Origin: Lichenostomus cassidix
Taxonomy: Eukaryota > Chordata > Aves > Passeriformes > Meliphagidae
Length of the DNA: 64,000 bases
Direction of reading: 5' to 3'
NCBI GenBank assembly: GCA_008360975.2
Contig: CM039194.1
Coordinates: forward strand, 12,758,426 to 12,822,425
In this document: positions 26,101 to 37,528 of the stretch, piece after piece
Layout of the letters: each line of letters begins with the position of its first letter
Position numbering within the stretch: position 1 is the first letter of the stretch
The notes under the pieces: model-generated
The model's database searches: none
Told to the model about the DNA's origin: nothing
Seen by the model: the letters and a program-made list of their open reading frames with translations, nothing else
Position numbers and translations under genes: made by a program

Positions 26101-29100
26101 AATCTATTCCAGGCACATTCCAAAGCCTCAGAGAGTACAGTGTGCTGATGCTGTAATAAACCAGAGACACCTGTATCTTCATTTTTCACCTTCTTCCTGT
26201 CATTTTGATGATGCTGTAAGGCTCCTCTTTAGCCTCAAGTGATGAAGTTGTAACAAGTAAGAACAACTCAGCAGCTGCAGTTTAATAAAACAGTGAATCA
26301 TTACAAACAGGGAGGGAAAAAAATAAATAAATGAGTCTGTGGCAAAGGTTGTAACTTGAGTTAAAGGCAATGGTTTGAGGGAGAACCCCAGCCAAGGTAG
26401 TGGTTGTTTCTACATCACTCTGATGTATGAGGCTGTGTGGATTTGAGATGAATGTTACCCTTTCATGGCAAGAGAATTAAAAGGGAGCGGAGCAAGAAGT
26501 TGAAAATTGGATTTTCCCCCATATCTTTATTAGCTACAGCATTTCATACCAGAAATCAAAAGGCAGAGGGAAATTAGGGTCTCACCTATCCCCAGGCAAA
26601 CCTAGTGAGGCCACTCTGCAAAAGAACTGTTTTCTGTAATCTGCAGAAGCTGAAATGTTTTCTGCAAACACCTTGGCCTGTCTGACACTAGCAGTGATCA
26701 GAGTTTCTCTCCAGCTGATGGAAAAATTGATATTTAAACCCCCCAAGGCTTGTGCTAAAACCTGCAGAGTTGTCTGTTTGGGAGATTTGGCTGAGCTGCA
26801 GCCTTGCTGTGCCCTTAGCTCACCCCCATGGCAATGGAGAAGGAGCCAGTGGGGACAAGGAATGATGAACAACCTCCATGGAAAGGAGACAGACTCTTCC
26901 AGAGGTGTGCTGAGCTCTGCAGAAATCACCCAAAGGCAGTCATTGTCCACAGATTATTCTGGTTTTAACAGCTGGGCATTTGGGGGGTGAAATAGATCTT
27001 GATGATAAAATCTGGACCAGACATGCATTGGCAAGAATAAGTTGTCTTGCTTCAATGACAGCTAAAATAAAATTGCCAGTGTATCGAAATTACTATTATC
27101 ATTATTATTATTATTTTATTTTTATTATTATTAGTGCCAGCTACTGAGGGGATGAGAGAGTAAGAGAAGTGTTGGAACCTTGGGAGAAGAATCATCCAGC
27201 CTATGCTATCAGAAATCCTTGTTAAATAGAGTATTTCTTTCAGACAAGCAGATAAGCACCTGTGCCTGTGTCCTTTTAGAAATCAGTTTGAAAGGAATGG
27301 GCAGGGATCTTTCACTGAATCCTGCTGCAATGCAGACTCTTCCCCAGCAATCCCATCCCATCTCAATCAGTGCTCCAGGGAAGAACTTCCATGAGCAGTT
27401 ACTTCCCAATGTTCTCATTTTCTCCTTCTCCTTTTCCTGCTCAGCTCTTTGGCTGTGGGTTGCAATCAGGAGCCTAACAGCTGAACTGGGTTTAAAGAGC
27501 CTGAATGATTTAGGGATTTATCCTAAAAGTATCTGTGATGAGAACCCCATGAAAGAGGCAGCAGGAAGCTTCCACAATCAAGTCTAATGAGTTTACAGTG
27601 CAATGATCAGTGTCCTCTTCTTTACAATGATGCTGGAACAATCTATTGACCATAACATTGTCATATTAAACCATCAAGCCTTAAAATTATACCCAAGTAG
27701 ATAATGAGGTAGTTAACCATTTCCCAGTGAAAAAGACAAATGTATTTTTATATTTTTCAGGGAATGAAATTAAAAATTAACCCAGGTGCCCTATGACCCA
27801 TGTTTGCTGCCTTCTCACAGCTGCTTGGCAGGTCACCTGTTCCCTTCTGCATTTCATCCTGGGACTCTGCACTGGCAAAGCTTGAGGGAGAAACTGTAGA
27901 GAGGAAATGCCCTTTCTACAAAGCCTGGGTGTGAAGAGGTTATGTCTCTGTTTGCAGACTTTGAGCTGTTGTACAACCTTTGGATCAACCCTGAGCTTTT
28001 CCACTACCTTCTGTGAGTGACACTTGGCACTCAGGAGACAGCAGAGTGCTGCTAAAGCTTCACAGATTTCATCCTCTGTGAGTAGACAAAAAGTGTCTCT
28101 TCTTGGAAAATTATATATATACATCATTCTTCTATCACTTCTGTTGAAGAAATGAAATCATCTTGCTCAGTGCAGCTTGGAGATAATGCAGATCTAGCCA
28201 GGATGGATCCTGATAAAATTTGGAAGTCTGAGCTGTATATGCAGAAAACCAGAGGCACAAAGAGTGAATGTTACTGTCCTTAGGAAAGATAGCTTGAACA
28301 AATCTGTGAATTTGCAGAAGTCCTGGGGAATCAACCCTCATCAGGTACTGTGTTCTTCTGGGATGTGGTATAGGAATATCTGCTGCTGCAAATAGAAGTT
28401 ATTGCAACCTTCAAGTCTTTTTTTTATTAATTCAGGGATTTCTTTTTTTCTTTTTGTAACAACTCTATTTTCAGCACTTTTTCCTCCCTTCAGGTCTTAT
28501 TTTGCAAAATTTTCATTGAAATTATGTAAAGACTCTGCAACAGCCTCCAGAGAGTGGGAATAGTTTAACCCATTCACTGCCTCTGAAGGATCTGCTCTGT
28601 ACTATGGATTTTGGGCAGCTAATCCATGGGTTTTATACTTGGGTAAGTAAAAATTGATTCTGTGTAATTTCAGGTAATGGTAAATACCAGGCAGCACAAC
28701 AAAATTATATATACATCAGCAGAGATTCGATTGAGCTTCTTGCACATTATTTAATAAGTTCATTCATCTCCCTTTCACACATCTTTGCAAACTTTAAGTT
28801 ATATTCAGTGCAATAAAAAGGGATTTATGTTGCCTAAATGTCTGTAATTTATGAGATGAAAGCAGTCATCAAGTAGCTGTGATTAGGAGTGTGTTTCAGT
28901 GTTTTTCTACACAGCTTTATAACTCTGTGATACTGATTGTTTAATCTACACATTTACATGATGGATACTTGGTAAAAGTAATATCACTTTCTGAAGAGAG
29001 AGTGAATGTAAGCTCTAAGGTAGACTGGTGAAACAGTGCTGTAGTTACAGGAAGAAATGATTGCTGAATTTTCTAGCTGCAGCAATAAGGTAACATTTCA

Positions 29101-30346
29101 GTTTATGAGAGCTTTGTGAGTTTTAACAAGTGAATATTATCACCAGCTCCAGGGAACGAAAAGAAGAAAGTAATGCAATGGAAATTCTACGGTCACAAGA
29201 AAAGGGAAAACAAATAGTACACAAGATTCAATCACTGGCCTGCTTCTTTTTATTCTTTTCACATTTTCCTTTTGGTCCATTTCTTTCTAGTCCTACTACT
29301 GCAAAGGTGTAAATCTCTGAGAGGCTGGGATCAATCTACAGACCTGGGTGTTTCATTAACATTCAAATGTGAGCAGCAGTGATGGTAAGTTTTTATAAGA
29401 AGATTGGGGTAATATTGCCCAACATAGCTATATTAATTTCAGAATGGGATTGCACCAAAGAAGGAGTGGAATCTACTGTTTCCAGAGGTTTGAAACACTT
29501 TTGCTGTTTTGGGGGGAAAACTGACGGACAAGAAAAAAGTACAAAAACCACTCAAAAGCCACACATAGACACAAAACCACAAGAACGACCCAAAGACACA
29601 CCGAGCACAGCCAGAGCACAACTTACTCTCAGCCCCATCAGATAGTACAGCACACTTATCACCCCCATGGGCAGCACATAGAAGAGGAAAGAAGTGATCT
29701 GCACAATCCAGTTGTAGATCCACAGCGGCCTGACCACGGTGCAGGTGGCAGAGCCGGGCACCAGGGTGCCATTGGGGAAATACTGCACGGCAATGCCATG
29801 GGTGCTCGTGTTGGGCAGGGCGAAGAGCACAGAGAGCCCCCAGAGCGCCACGATGGTCCTGAGGGCGCGGCGGCGAGTGCTGTCCAGCTTGGCGCGGAAC
29901 GGGTGCAGGATGGCCACGTAGCGCTCCACGCTCAGCGTGGTCACGCTCAGGATGGACGCGAAGCACACCGTCTCGAACAGAGCCGTCTTCAGGTAGCAGC
30001 CCACGGGGCCCAGCAGGAAGGGGTAGTTGCTCCACATCTCGTACACCTCCAGCGGCATGCCGAAGAGCAGCACCAGCAGGTCTGACACGGCCAGGCTGAA
30101 CAGGTAGTAGTTGGTCGGGGTTTTCATGCTGCGGTGCTTGAGGATCACCAGGCAGACCAAGAAGTTCCCCACCACCCCGACGACGAAGATCACGGAGTAC
30201 ACCACAGCCATGGGCAGGAAGAGGTGGCTCCTCCTGGGCCCACACAGGAAGGTTAAATAATCCTCAGTGCTGTTCAAGTACCCCCTGAGACGTTCTTCGT
30301 GTAGAGCAAGGTGGTTTAACCAGGAGAAATTACTGACCCAGGCCAT
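22867..30346 (-). CDS. NMUR2: Neuromedin U receptor 2, four coding exons (join of 30346-29627, 24881-24797, 24190-24065, 23126-22867)
   Basis: This gene encodes a class A G-protein-coupled receptor of the plasma membrane. The family binds neuromedin U and neuromedin S and signals mainly through Gq/11, with roles in feeding, stress and energy balance. The four exons join into 1191 bases, giving 396 residues plus TGA; human NMUR2 is 415 residues from memory. Seven helices fall at roughly residues 46-69, 80-104, 115-140, 162-178, 208-238, 267-291 and 305-325. Landmarks seen are N61 in helix 1, D89 in helix 2, ERY 141-143 (the family's form of DRY), W169, P226, CWAP 278-281 and NPIIY 321-325. C117 and C202 can form the usual disulfide. 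N6 and N25 are N-glycosylation sequons in the extracellular N-terminus. Blocks such as [24 protein letters not shown] and MPLEVYEMW match NMUR2 closely and separate it from NMUR1 and the ghrelin and motilin receptors. Introns are 4745, 606 and 938 bases, with phases 0, 1 and 1. No frameshift or internal stop is seen, so the gene appears functional. Confidence 0.96.
23127..24064 (-). other. NMUR2: NMUR2 intron 3
   Basis: This 938-base phase 1 intron runs from donor GTAAAG to an acceptor ending TTCTTCCAG. A minus-strand A-rich run lies just inside its 5' end (plus-strand T run near 24010-24025). Nothing else stands out. Confidence 0.88.
24065..24190 (-). CDS. NMUR2: NMUR2 coding exon 3 (codons 269-311 split at both ends, TM6 to start of TM7)
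   Basis: This 126-base exon reads [20 protein letters not shown] and continues through [21 protein letters not shown]. It is nearly identical to the helix 6 to helix 7 segment of NMUR2, including the CWAP kink that serves as the activation switch. The acceptor CCATGCCAG precedes TT, which completes a TTT phenylalanine codon with the T left by exon 2. The donor is GTAAAG at 24064-24059, weaker than GTAAGT, after a single G that starts the next glycine codon, so intron 3 is phase 1. Reading past the donor runs into a low-quality lysine-rich frame, which confirms that splicing is needed here. Confidence 0.95.
24191..24796 (-). other. NMUR2: NMUR2 intron 2
   Basis: This 606-base phase 1 intron runs from donor GTAAGT to acceptor CCATGCCAG. 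No repeat or other feature was recognised inside it. Confidence 0.88.
24797..24881 (-). CDS. NMUR2: NMUR2 coding exon 2 (residues 241-268 plus first base of codon 269, third intracellular loop)
   Basis: This 85-base exon was found by searching the minus strand for the third intracellular loop. It reads [22 protein letters not shown] followed by SVTKML, which parallels the human loop LKKDKSLEADEGNANIQRPCRK followed by SVNKML. The acceptor is TTTTGCCAG just above 24881. The donor GTAAGT starts at 24796, after a single T that becomes the first base of the next codon, so intron 2 is phase 1. The loop carries the G-protein contact region; its basic RPSRKS segment contains serines that could be phosphorylated, which is inference. 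The exon has no start or stop of its own and would be missed by a simple open-frame scan. Confidence 0.93.
24882..29626 (-). other. NMUR2: NMUR2 intron 1
   Basis: This 4745-base phase 0 intron runs from donor GTAAGT (29626) to acceptor TTTTGCCAG (ending at 24882). It is AT-rich and holds an ATT-type microsatellite at 27089-27133 and short A-rich tracts such as the AAATAAATAAATG area near 26320. No interspersed repeat or credible nested gene was recognised; the short open frames inside have no family resemblance. Confidence 0.85.
27089..27133. repeat. ATT trinucleotide microsatellite in NMUR2 intron 1
   Basis: An imperfect run of ATT units, interrupted by ATC and TTTT blocks, lies inside intron 1. 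It is a simple repeat and likely length-polymorphic. Confidence 0.85.
29627..30346 (-). CDS. NMUR2: NMUR2 coding exon 1 (residues 1-240, N-terminus through TM5)
   Basis: This exon encodes the extracellular N-terminus, helices 1-5 and the start of the third intracellular loop. The ATG at 30346 is chosen because it is the first ATG on the minus strand after about 30578. It also has G at -3 and G at +4, a strong Kozak context, and the resulting N-terminus (MAWVSNFSW) resembles the short NMUR2 N-terminus with its NxS site. The open frame continues upstream to a GTG at 30418, but GTG is not a credible start here. The exon ends after the arginine codon AGA at 29627, followed by the donor GTAAGT at 29626-29621. 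It has exactly 240 codons, so intron 1 is phase 0. It is far richer in GC and CpG than its surroundings. Confidence 0.96.
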
Positions 30347-30620
30347 TGCTGGATCTGCTGAGATGTTTCCCAGCTGAGATTTGTTGTTCTTTCTGTTTCT
30401 CCGTGCAAGTTTGCTCACTTTTTGCAGGGAGAGAAGGAGGGGTGGCGTTGCCTCGCCAGCCCTGGGAGCACAGAGGATGTGAATGAGTGTGTTTGCCTGG
30501 CTCTGGGTGAGGTTTTGCTGCTCAACAGCTGTTCCCCTGCTCGGAGCCCCTCGGCCAGAAGCCCCTCCTTTCCCACATATTCATTGGCTAGCTAAGTGCG
30601 TTCGATTATAGAGCACGAAA
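30347..30620 (-). promoter_or_regulatory. NMUR2: Probable NMUR2 5' untranslated region and proximal promoter
   Basis: Reading leftwards on the minus strand, no ATG occurs between about 30576 and the coding ATG at 30346. A transcript starting in this interval would therefore use the assigned start. A minus-strand CCAAT box lies at 30583-30587, and a TATAAT-like hexamer at 30605-30610 would place initiation near 30575-30580. Their order, TATA upstream of CCAAT, is unusual, so at least one may be fortuitous. The segment is more GC-rich than the flank to its right. No splice signal for an additional 5' exon is obvious, but a distal non-coding exon cannot be excluded. Confidence 0.45.
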
Positions 30621-33600
30621 AGAGGTTCCAGCCACTTGCATCAGCTCCTGTGGCTGATGCATTTACAGAGTCAGAAATGTGGGGTTTAGGGAGGGGGAAA
30701 GCTGAAATATAGGATACCAAACCAGCTGCAGGTTATTTGTATTTACCAGAGGGTGGGAAAGCAGATCAGAAACACCCCCAAAACTCAGTCCAAAAGAGCT
30801 TTTACAAAATAATAATGATGCTACGTCCAGTTATGAGCCACAAGCAAAACAAAAAACCCAAACTATTCTGGCATGATTTTGTTTTTCAAATCTCTGCTGA
30901 TTTTTGTTTTCTGTAGTCCGTGGCAGCAAGGACTTGGAGACAGAATTTGATCAGTAGAAAGCCAAATGGTTTTTGTAGCCATTTATGTGGAATGATAATG
31001 TTTCTGCCTTTTTTTAAACACTGCAATTGTTCTTCCCCTGAAATCTGACAGAAGATTTTATTTGCAATTCTTATTGACATCAAAATATTTTCTCACTTTC
31101 CAAGTATGCCGGAATTTGATCCTATACTCTTAGAGAGCCTTGTTTTGGGAATATTTCCATACAGAATATTATTCCATATTTATTGCCTATGGGGCATGAA
31201 CTTTTATAAACTCTTATTTCTTCATGAATGACAAACATTCTGCAAACACACTTTCTGAGCAAAAAAAAAAATGTTTCTTTTAAGGATCACAGCTGTGCCA
31301 AAATATATCATTTAGCTCCGTATGAATGCTTTATTCCTTACTAAATTCCTCTAAACCAAAAAAGGTTCCAAGTCTGTAGATACAATTTTCTAAGATTCAG
31401 AAAACATCCAGCTGTTTGGAATTGAAGAGGTGCAAGATCTGAGGGTGAGTTTGTGAGATTTTTGTCAACTTGGTGTGTGATTTGTCTGCCCAGAACCTCC
31501 CAGTAGCTCTCAGTTTTGAGTATTTGCCCCTTCCCCTCCTTGCAGGCTCATAAACCTTTCATATCCCTGACATCCTTTGGCAAGGAGCTCCTTGATTCTG
31601 CTATTTATGTCTGTATCTCTTTTTTCTATTTCATCCTTTAGCTTGACCTCTCAAGAAAAAAAATAATTGATTGTTTCAATGAGCACAGACTGTCTCCAAA
31701 ATAGCAGCAGTATGTGAGGAGCCAAGGGTTGGTCCCTTTGAGGAATATTCAATGTGTGGAGCCTGGGAATTACTGTGCACTCATTTAAAATGTGAAAGGC
31801 ATGGAAGGTACCACGACAGCCATATTAAAAGGCAGAATCAAATCTCTTGTGATGACTTTCAGACCTGCTGAAATTAACTCACACGTAAACCGTCTCCGTC
31901 AGAAGGACCCAACTCATTTACTTTAGCATCGCACAGAGGTAATTTTTTCTGCAGATCAAAAAGTTTTACTGGATTATTGAATAACAAATTTTGTTATTGC
32001 CCTTTTGACCTATTGCTCCCTTCATTAACGATTAATCTTATAGCTATGCCCTGCATTTTAACAATGTTGAATTTGATCTTGATCTGCTGCTGATGTAAGA
32101 GGAGCAGAAGAATCATTAGGAGGATGCCTGGCTGACACCCAGATTAACTCTTTCAGAGCACAGCAGAACACAAGTGTTTGACAATTTGTGCAGGACTGAA
32201 CATTTTCTGTACCTCTGCTTAACTTTCAGTTTTGTTGGTTTTTTTAAATTTTTTTTACACCCATAATGTCTTAATTTCTCTCCATTTCTCCATTTTCTTC
32301 CCCAATTTAATTCCAGCACTCCACATGCTGCAGCATAACTGAGTTAACGCTTCTGAAGTAGCTACCAAGTTGGCTTCACTATTCTTCTTGCACATTCACC
32401 TCTGTAAGGAAACTGAAGTGGAAGATTGAGTCTGTTCAGCTTGATGCCAGTCTTACAGTAAAGCAAACAAAAAAACCCAACTGAGTTATTAACTGAAAAG
32501 CCAAAAGGGCAGTAGCATCCTCTATGATCTCAGTGAGAGGAAAGCTGTAGAAACACATCAGGCCACCTGAAAATGTGGATGTGCCAGACCCACCTGTGCC
32601 TATTTCCACTTGTTCTCAATCCTTTCTGATCCTGCTGCCCTGAGATGCTGCCAAGCTGTAAAACAGAAGGAGAAGAATAGAACCTGTAAGGATAGAAGCA
32701 GAAGAAAAACAGATCACCCTTGGAATGATGTTGCTATGACCACGATTATGTTGCAGATGGAGAGGACAAAGAGAGTGGAAAATATATTTCAGTTCATTTC
32801 TCAATGCTTTATTTGTGTTCTATATCATATCTGTCTCAATAAGGAGAGGAAAATGTATCCAACCAAAGACTAGCTCTGGCTCTATATGAATGGAAATATT
32901 TTATTGTTACAACTGAGACAGAAAATAAAAACATTTTCCTTATGAAACTAATATTAAAGCACTAGGTATTTTTCATTATAAAGCAAACTTCATTGGCACT
33001 TGCTCTTCTACACTATAAGGAAGAGGGTGTGCTGCATGCTGGCCCTGGAATTGTGCAGCTTTATATAATAATAATGTAATATTTCCATTAATGTAGTGTA
33101 ATATTGACAACTTTAACCCAGACAAGTTTTTTAGGCACTGTGCAAGAGTCAGAGTCAGGCACTGACTGTGTCCTCCTGCTGGTGATGTCTCTTGTACCAC
33201 GTTTACACTGTGGAATCTTTGCCAGTGCAATGTGCTGCAGCACATCCCTGTGTCCCAGTAAAGACAGCAAAGTGCACATTTAAGAAGGGCTGAACTCAAG
33301 CACCTTCCTGTTTGTCAAAGCCCTTGTAACAGCACCCAGTAACTCCTTTGTATTAGTATGTGGTGAATAATTAGAAAATGGGAAAATTTGACACATTAAT
33401 TAAAAGAGGCAGAAGACAGTGCAAGTTATCCAGAGTATAGAAAATGGATAAATACTCCACTGGCCACACTGACAGAGGGGTGTACTTTGAGCTATGAGCC
33501 GCTATGAAGGACTACTGTGAACATTTCTTTATCTCAGAATGGAGAGTTGTATTCATGCAAAACAAGCTAATTTTGGGTGTTTTTATCTATATGGTGAGAC

Positions 33601-36600
33601 AAGGAAGTTTCTCATCCAGCTTCATATGCTCTGGCTGTGGAACTAGAAGCAACAGACCTGTGCTAAGGCCCTGGTGTGCCACACCAATTAATTCTGTTGG
33701 ATTGTGTCAGTGCAATCCTGTACTGACATGTCCCCTTGGCATCCAGGACTGGAGCTGACACCTCTCAGCAGCCCTGCAGGGGACCTTGCCCAGTGTTTGC
33801 AGGAAAATGCTGCACTGCTTGCTGTGCACACAGCCTTAGGAGGACATGCTGCTTCACTGGAAGGGCTTGGAGAGGTGCTAGGTTTGCCAGAATTCTTGGC
33901 AAGAAAGTCCAATATTTTTTGTCTTCGGAGGGTGCAACTTGGCCTTTTTTTAATTTCTAATTTCCATTTTCAGATTCTGTTGTTTCTCCCCTTCTGCAGT
34001 CTGAGGATACTGAAGGCAGGTGCAAAAGCCTTTAGGGATACTGTGTGAAGGAGCTGCTCTCCAGCCTGTCTGAGTTCCCTGCTCCTCTCATGGAGCTTCT
34101 CAGAACTGCCCGTGGGGCCACACAACATTCTGAATTGCAGATTCAAACTCCTTGTTTTAATCCTTGGAGAACTTGGCAGTACCAAGTGTTTTTGTCCCAG
34201 AGGAATGCAAAGAAGAGGATGAAAATAAGAGGGTGCAGAGCAAGAAAGCAGAAATGTTAAGCCATACTACATTGGAGATAGTAACACAATTTCCTAGAAA
34301 AATGCAGCCCCATTCACCTGATAAATTTCTGAGCTATAATTATAGATAATTGATTTGACTTGTTTTTTCTCCTTTGAAAGTCTTGTTTTAAATGGTCACT
34401 ATAGTAGCTGGGAAGTGAATTCTTGTTTTCCTGAGTACATTCAGTACAACATTCAACACACCATCAAACACACAGGCACATTCTATGCATTTCCTCTCCC
34501 TCCCTCAAGGCTGGAGGAAGGAGCTGCTCTATAACAAAAGCTGGATCTGCAGTAGCCTTTCCATGCCTCGTTGTAAGTAATTTTGCAATTACCTTGGCTC
34601 TTCACAGAGAACTTTTCCAAGGCTGTGCATGACATCTGAAGTCCCCAGGATATCAATCAACACACCTAAGAAGTGGACTTCATGGCTACAGTCTAAAATA
34701 CCAAGAAGGGCACCCCTTTGCCTGGAGCAGCTGGCAATCTACCCTGACAGTGCAGACATGGCCACTTCAAGAGTGAAATCCATTTTAACTAACTTTAGTC
34801 ACTAAAGCCAGCAAATGAATCCACACAGATTTTTCAGGTTCCTACTTTAGTCAATAAAGGAAAGAGGAACCTCCAGCAGGGATTTCTCCTAAGCTACAGC
34901 ACAAAGTTAGATACATTAAATGGAGTAACCTAATTTTTCTTGTCTGTAGAGGGGAAGTTGGTAATAACTTGAACAGCAAGCTTGTTAAACAGCTGAGATA
35001 AATTTAGACCTCAGTTTTGTACAGTCTTGTCAATCCCCTTCCCATCAGGCTTTAGAGGGAGCCCTGTAGAGGTTTTGTCTGTGAGAAGCTGTCAGGACAG
35101 CTGAAAACAGAGCCACAGGCAGACAGCAGGAGCAGGATGAGGACAGCTCAGTGCTAAAATCACTCTCTACTCCTCTCTTATCCAGTGGGTTTCCCTGTTG
35201 ACACATCTTTCAACAATGGATTGCTTTGTTAGTATTGATTCCAGAAATTACTGGGAGTGATGTCTTTCATTTTTAAAAAGCCTTTTGTGTGTTGTTTGTG
35301 TTGGTGTGCTCATGCTTTGAAGAGCCAGGGATGTGGTTCAGGCTTGACATGCAGGGGGAGAGCAAAAAGAGCTGAAAAAGAACTCTGATACAGAAAATAT
35401 TGTACAGAAAATCTTGGAATGTGCCCATCATGTCAAAGGGACTTGGATTTACATGGGGGAAGAGGAAAGGATTGTCATGAGAGAAAATGTAGGAATTCAC
35501 AAGCAGGGAACAGGATGAGTCAGGCTTGTCTGAGTCAGGAGGGATCTGGTACTACAGGACTCAGATTTACGTAGGAAGAATCAGATGATTCAGCATCTCT
35601 CTGTGGTTTTCTGCACCCATTCCAGTATTGATATTCTCCTGCATCTCTTCCTCTCCTCATGTTGGATTTGTTTCTCAGGACAACTTGACTCACTTAGTTG
35701 TCTGACCCAGAAGAGACTTAACTTCCCTGACACATCAGAGTTATTTTTCTACTTGCATCCATTTGGCTTCTGTTCCACTCTTGGGGTTTGAGAAAGGATA
35801 TCTCCATATCATAGAGTCTGCATTGTGCCTGGATATGTGTTAGACACACACACTGATGAGAGAGAAGGAACCACAGTGACAATCTGAACATATTCAAGGA
35901 AAGGTAGTGATGTATTGTGTTACTGGAGGTGGTAGACAGTCAGGAATTTGTTGTAGGACAACTGAATGCATCAATGAAAATGATAGATGGGACACATGGA
36001 ATTTACAAGCACATATCATATATAAATCTAACACTGAGAGAAATATTAAGAGAATCCCTTTACTGAACACTTCTTTCTTTAAGTGTTGGTGTGGAAGTAG
36101 CCTTGCTGTAAGAAAGGAAAAGTTAATTTGAAAAGTTCTGTTCTATTGGGATACTATATACACTTTTCCCCAGAAATGCAGTGATGTGTTGATTCACATT
36201 TTATGATACATTTTGTTCAGAGCTACTGACATCATCATCATCATCATCATCATCACCATCATCATCATCATAGCACAACTGAAGAAACTGGAAATTAGAG
36301 AGCATTTCTTCCTCTTCTTGGAATTTCAGAAAAGGCTTTTTAAAATTACCTATGCATGTTTAAACTTCTTGTCTCCCCTAAAAGATTAATTCCATTGACA
36401 CTTTGGCAAAAGCACTTGTCAAGTTTCTGTTCCCTCCTGCCTCAGATGCTCTTCAGGCTGCTTTTTAAGTTGTATTACAGTGATCACTTGTCTTTGTGTC
36501 ACATTGAGAATCAATATTATTTGACTTGGAATTGAAGAAACCCTTTTTATGAAGAAGGATGTGCATTAATTTAGAACATTAATATGCTGACATATGATGA

Positions 36601-37261
36601 TCTCTTCCTGCTCTTTTCTCCATTAGACTATCCCCAGGAGTCATATCTTGGTTAAGTTAAATGCAGTGAAGGATGGTAATGTTCTTTTGAATGTCTCCTG
36701 CTACAAGGTTAGAGAGAGAAAGAAAACTCCAGACACAACAGTGATGCAAAAATACGAGCCAGAGGGATAATTTACCACAGTTTTCAAATAACCTAATAGG
36801 CCTTACACATGGAAAGCAAACTGGATCAACTTATTCAAAAGCTTTCTTCAAATTGTGCTGGACACCACAAAAACATTTTTGTGCTTTGCCACCCACTCAG
36901 TAGTGAGATGACCCCAGGCAGAACTGCAAAATAAGGTAAAATATCCTATCTATGCCTTCCAGAGCTGAGGAGCAGAACTGGGAGCAACCCCTGTGCAGTG
37001 AGAACAGCTCCCCTGTGCAGGATGGGTTGGATGGCCTGACTATCCCTATGACCTGAGATTTGGGATTTGGTGATTTTATTCTGTTCTTCTCCACCAAGAT
37101 TTAGATCAATCTGTCAGTTCAAGATTAGAACCTTATTGTCCTCATGGAAACTGAAGGTCAGTGTGAGTCTCAGAAACTTCCCACAAGAGCCCTGCAAACA
37201 GACAAGGGGATGAAGGCTGTGCTCTCTTCATTTCAGATGCAAAATAATGCAATTTGGACAT
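30621..37261. other. Non-coding flank upstream of NMUR2
   Basis: This AT-rich, repeat-poor DNA lies on the 5' side of NMUR2 and holds only the ATC microsatellite at 36231. It is where distal regulatory elements of NMUR2 would be expected. A repeat-free block at about 31850-32100 is noted separately. Open frames are short and unrecognised. Confidence 0.6.
36231..36271. repeat. ATC trinucleotide microsatellite
   Basis: The run has thirteen or so ATC units with a single interruption (ACC). It is not inside any supported exon. Confidence 0.92.
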
Positions 37262-37528
37262 TGGTGAAAGGACAAATGACAGGACGAGGGGGAATGGCTT
37301 CAAACCAAAAGAGAGGAGGTTTAGATTAGATATTAGGAAGAAATTCCTCACTGTGAGGGTGGGGATGCCCTGGCACAGGGTGCCCAGAGAAGCTGTGGCT
37401 GCCCCTGGATCCCTGGCAGTGTCCAAGGCCAGGCTGGACAGGGCTTGGAGCAACCTGAGATAGTGGAAGGTGTTCCTTGGGTTGAAAGGAGATGATGAAC
37501 CTACACCTTTCTATGATTCTCTGATCTC
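37262..37528 (+). mobile_element. CR1 LINE fragment, 3' end, plus orientation
   Basis: The segment contains the hallmark blocks of an avian CR1 3' end in order: GACAGGACGAGGGGGAATGG, TTTAGATTAGATATTAGGAA with AAATTCCTCACTGTGAGGGT, GGTGCCCAGAGAAGCTGTGG, AAGGCCAGGCTGGACAGGGC, and AGCAACCTGAGATAGTGGAA. It ends in a decayed terminal repeat, TTCTATGATTCTCTGATCTC. It is strongly 5'-truncated, as most CR1 copies are, and carries no reverse transcriptase sequence. It looks moderately diverged from the CR1 consensus I remember; the subfamily is not assigned. The left border is approximate. Confidence 0.93.

Noticed and set aside
29439..30245. 268-codon minus-strand frame overlapping NMUR2 exon 1
   Set aside because: It is the shifted frame of the GC-rich NMUR2 exon; the true frame carries all receptor motifs.
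30347..30418. N-terminal extension of NMUR2 exon 1 by 24 residues in the open frame
   Set aside because: The frame there begins with GTG, not ATG. The first ATG after the likely start site is 30346, and the family has a short N-terminus.
36896..37090. Possible extra CR1 or other repeat fragment left of the CR1 at 37262
   Set aside because: Only a short string (GGGTTGGATGGCCTGA) is reminiscent of CR1; the surrounding order of blocks is absent.
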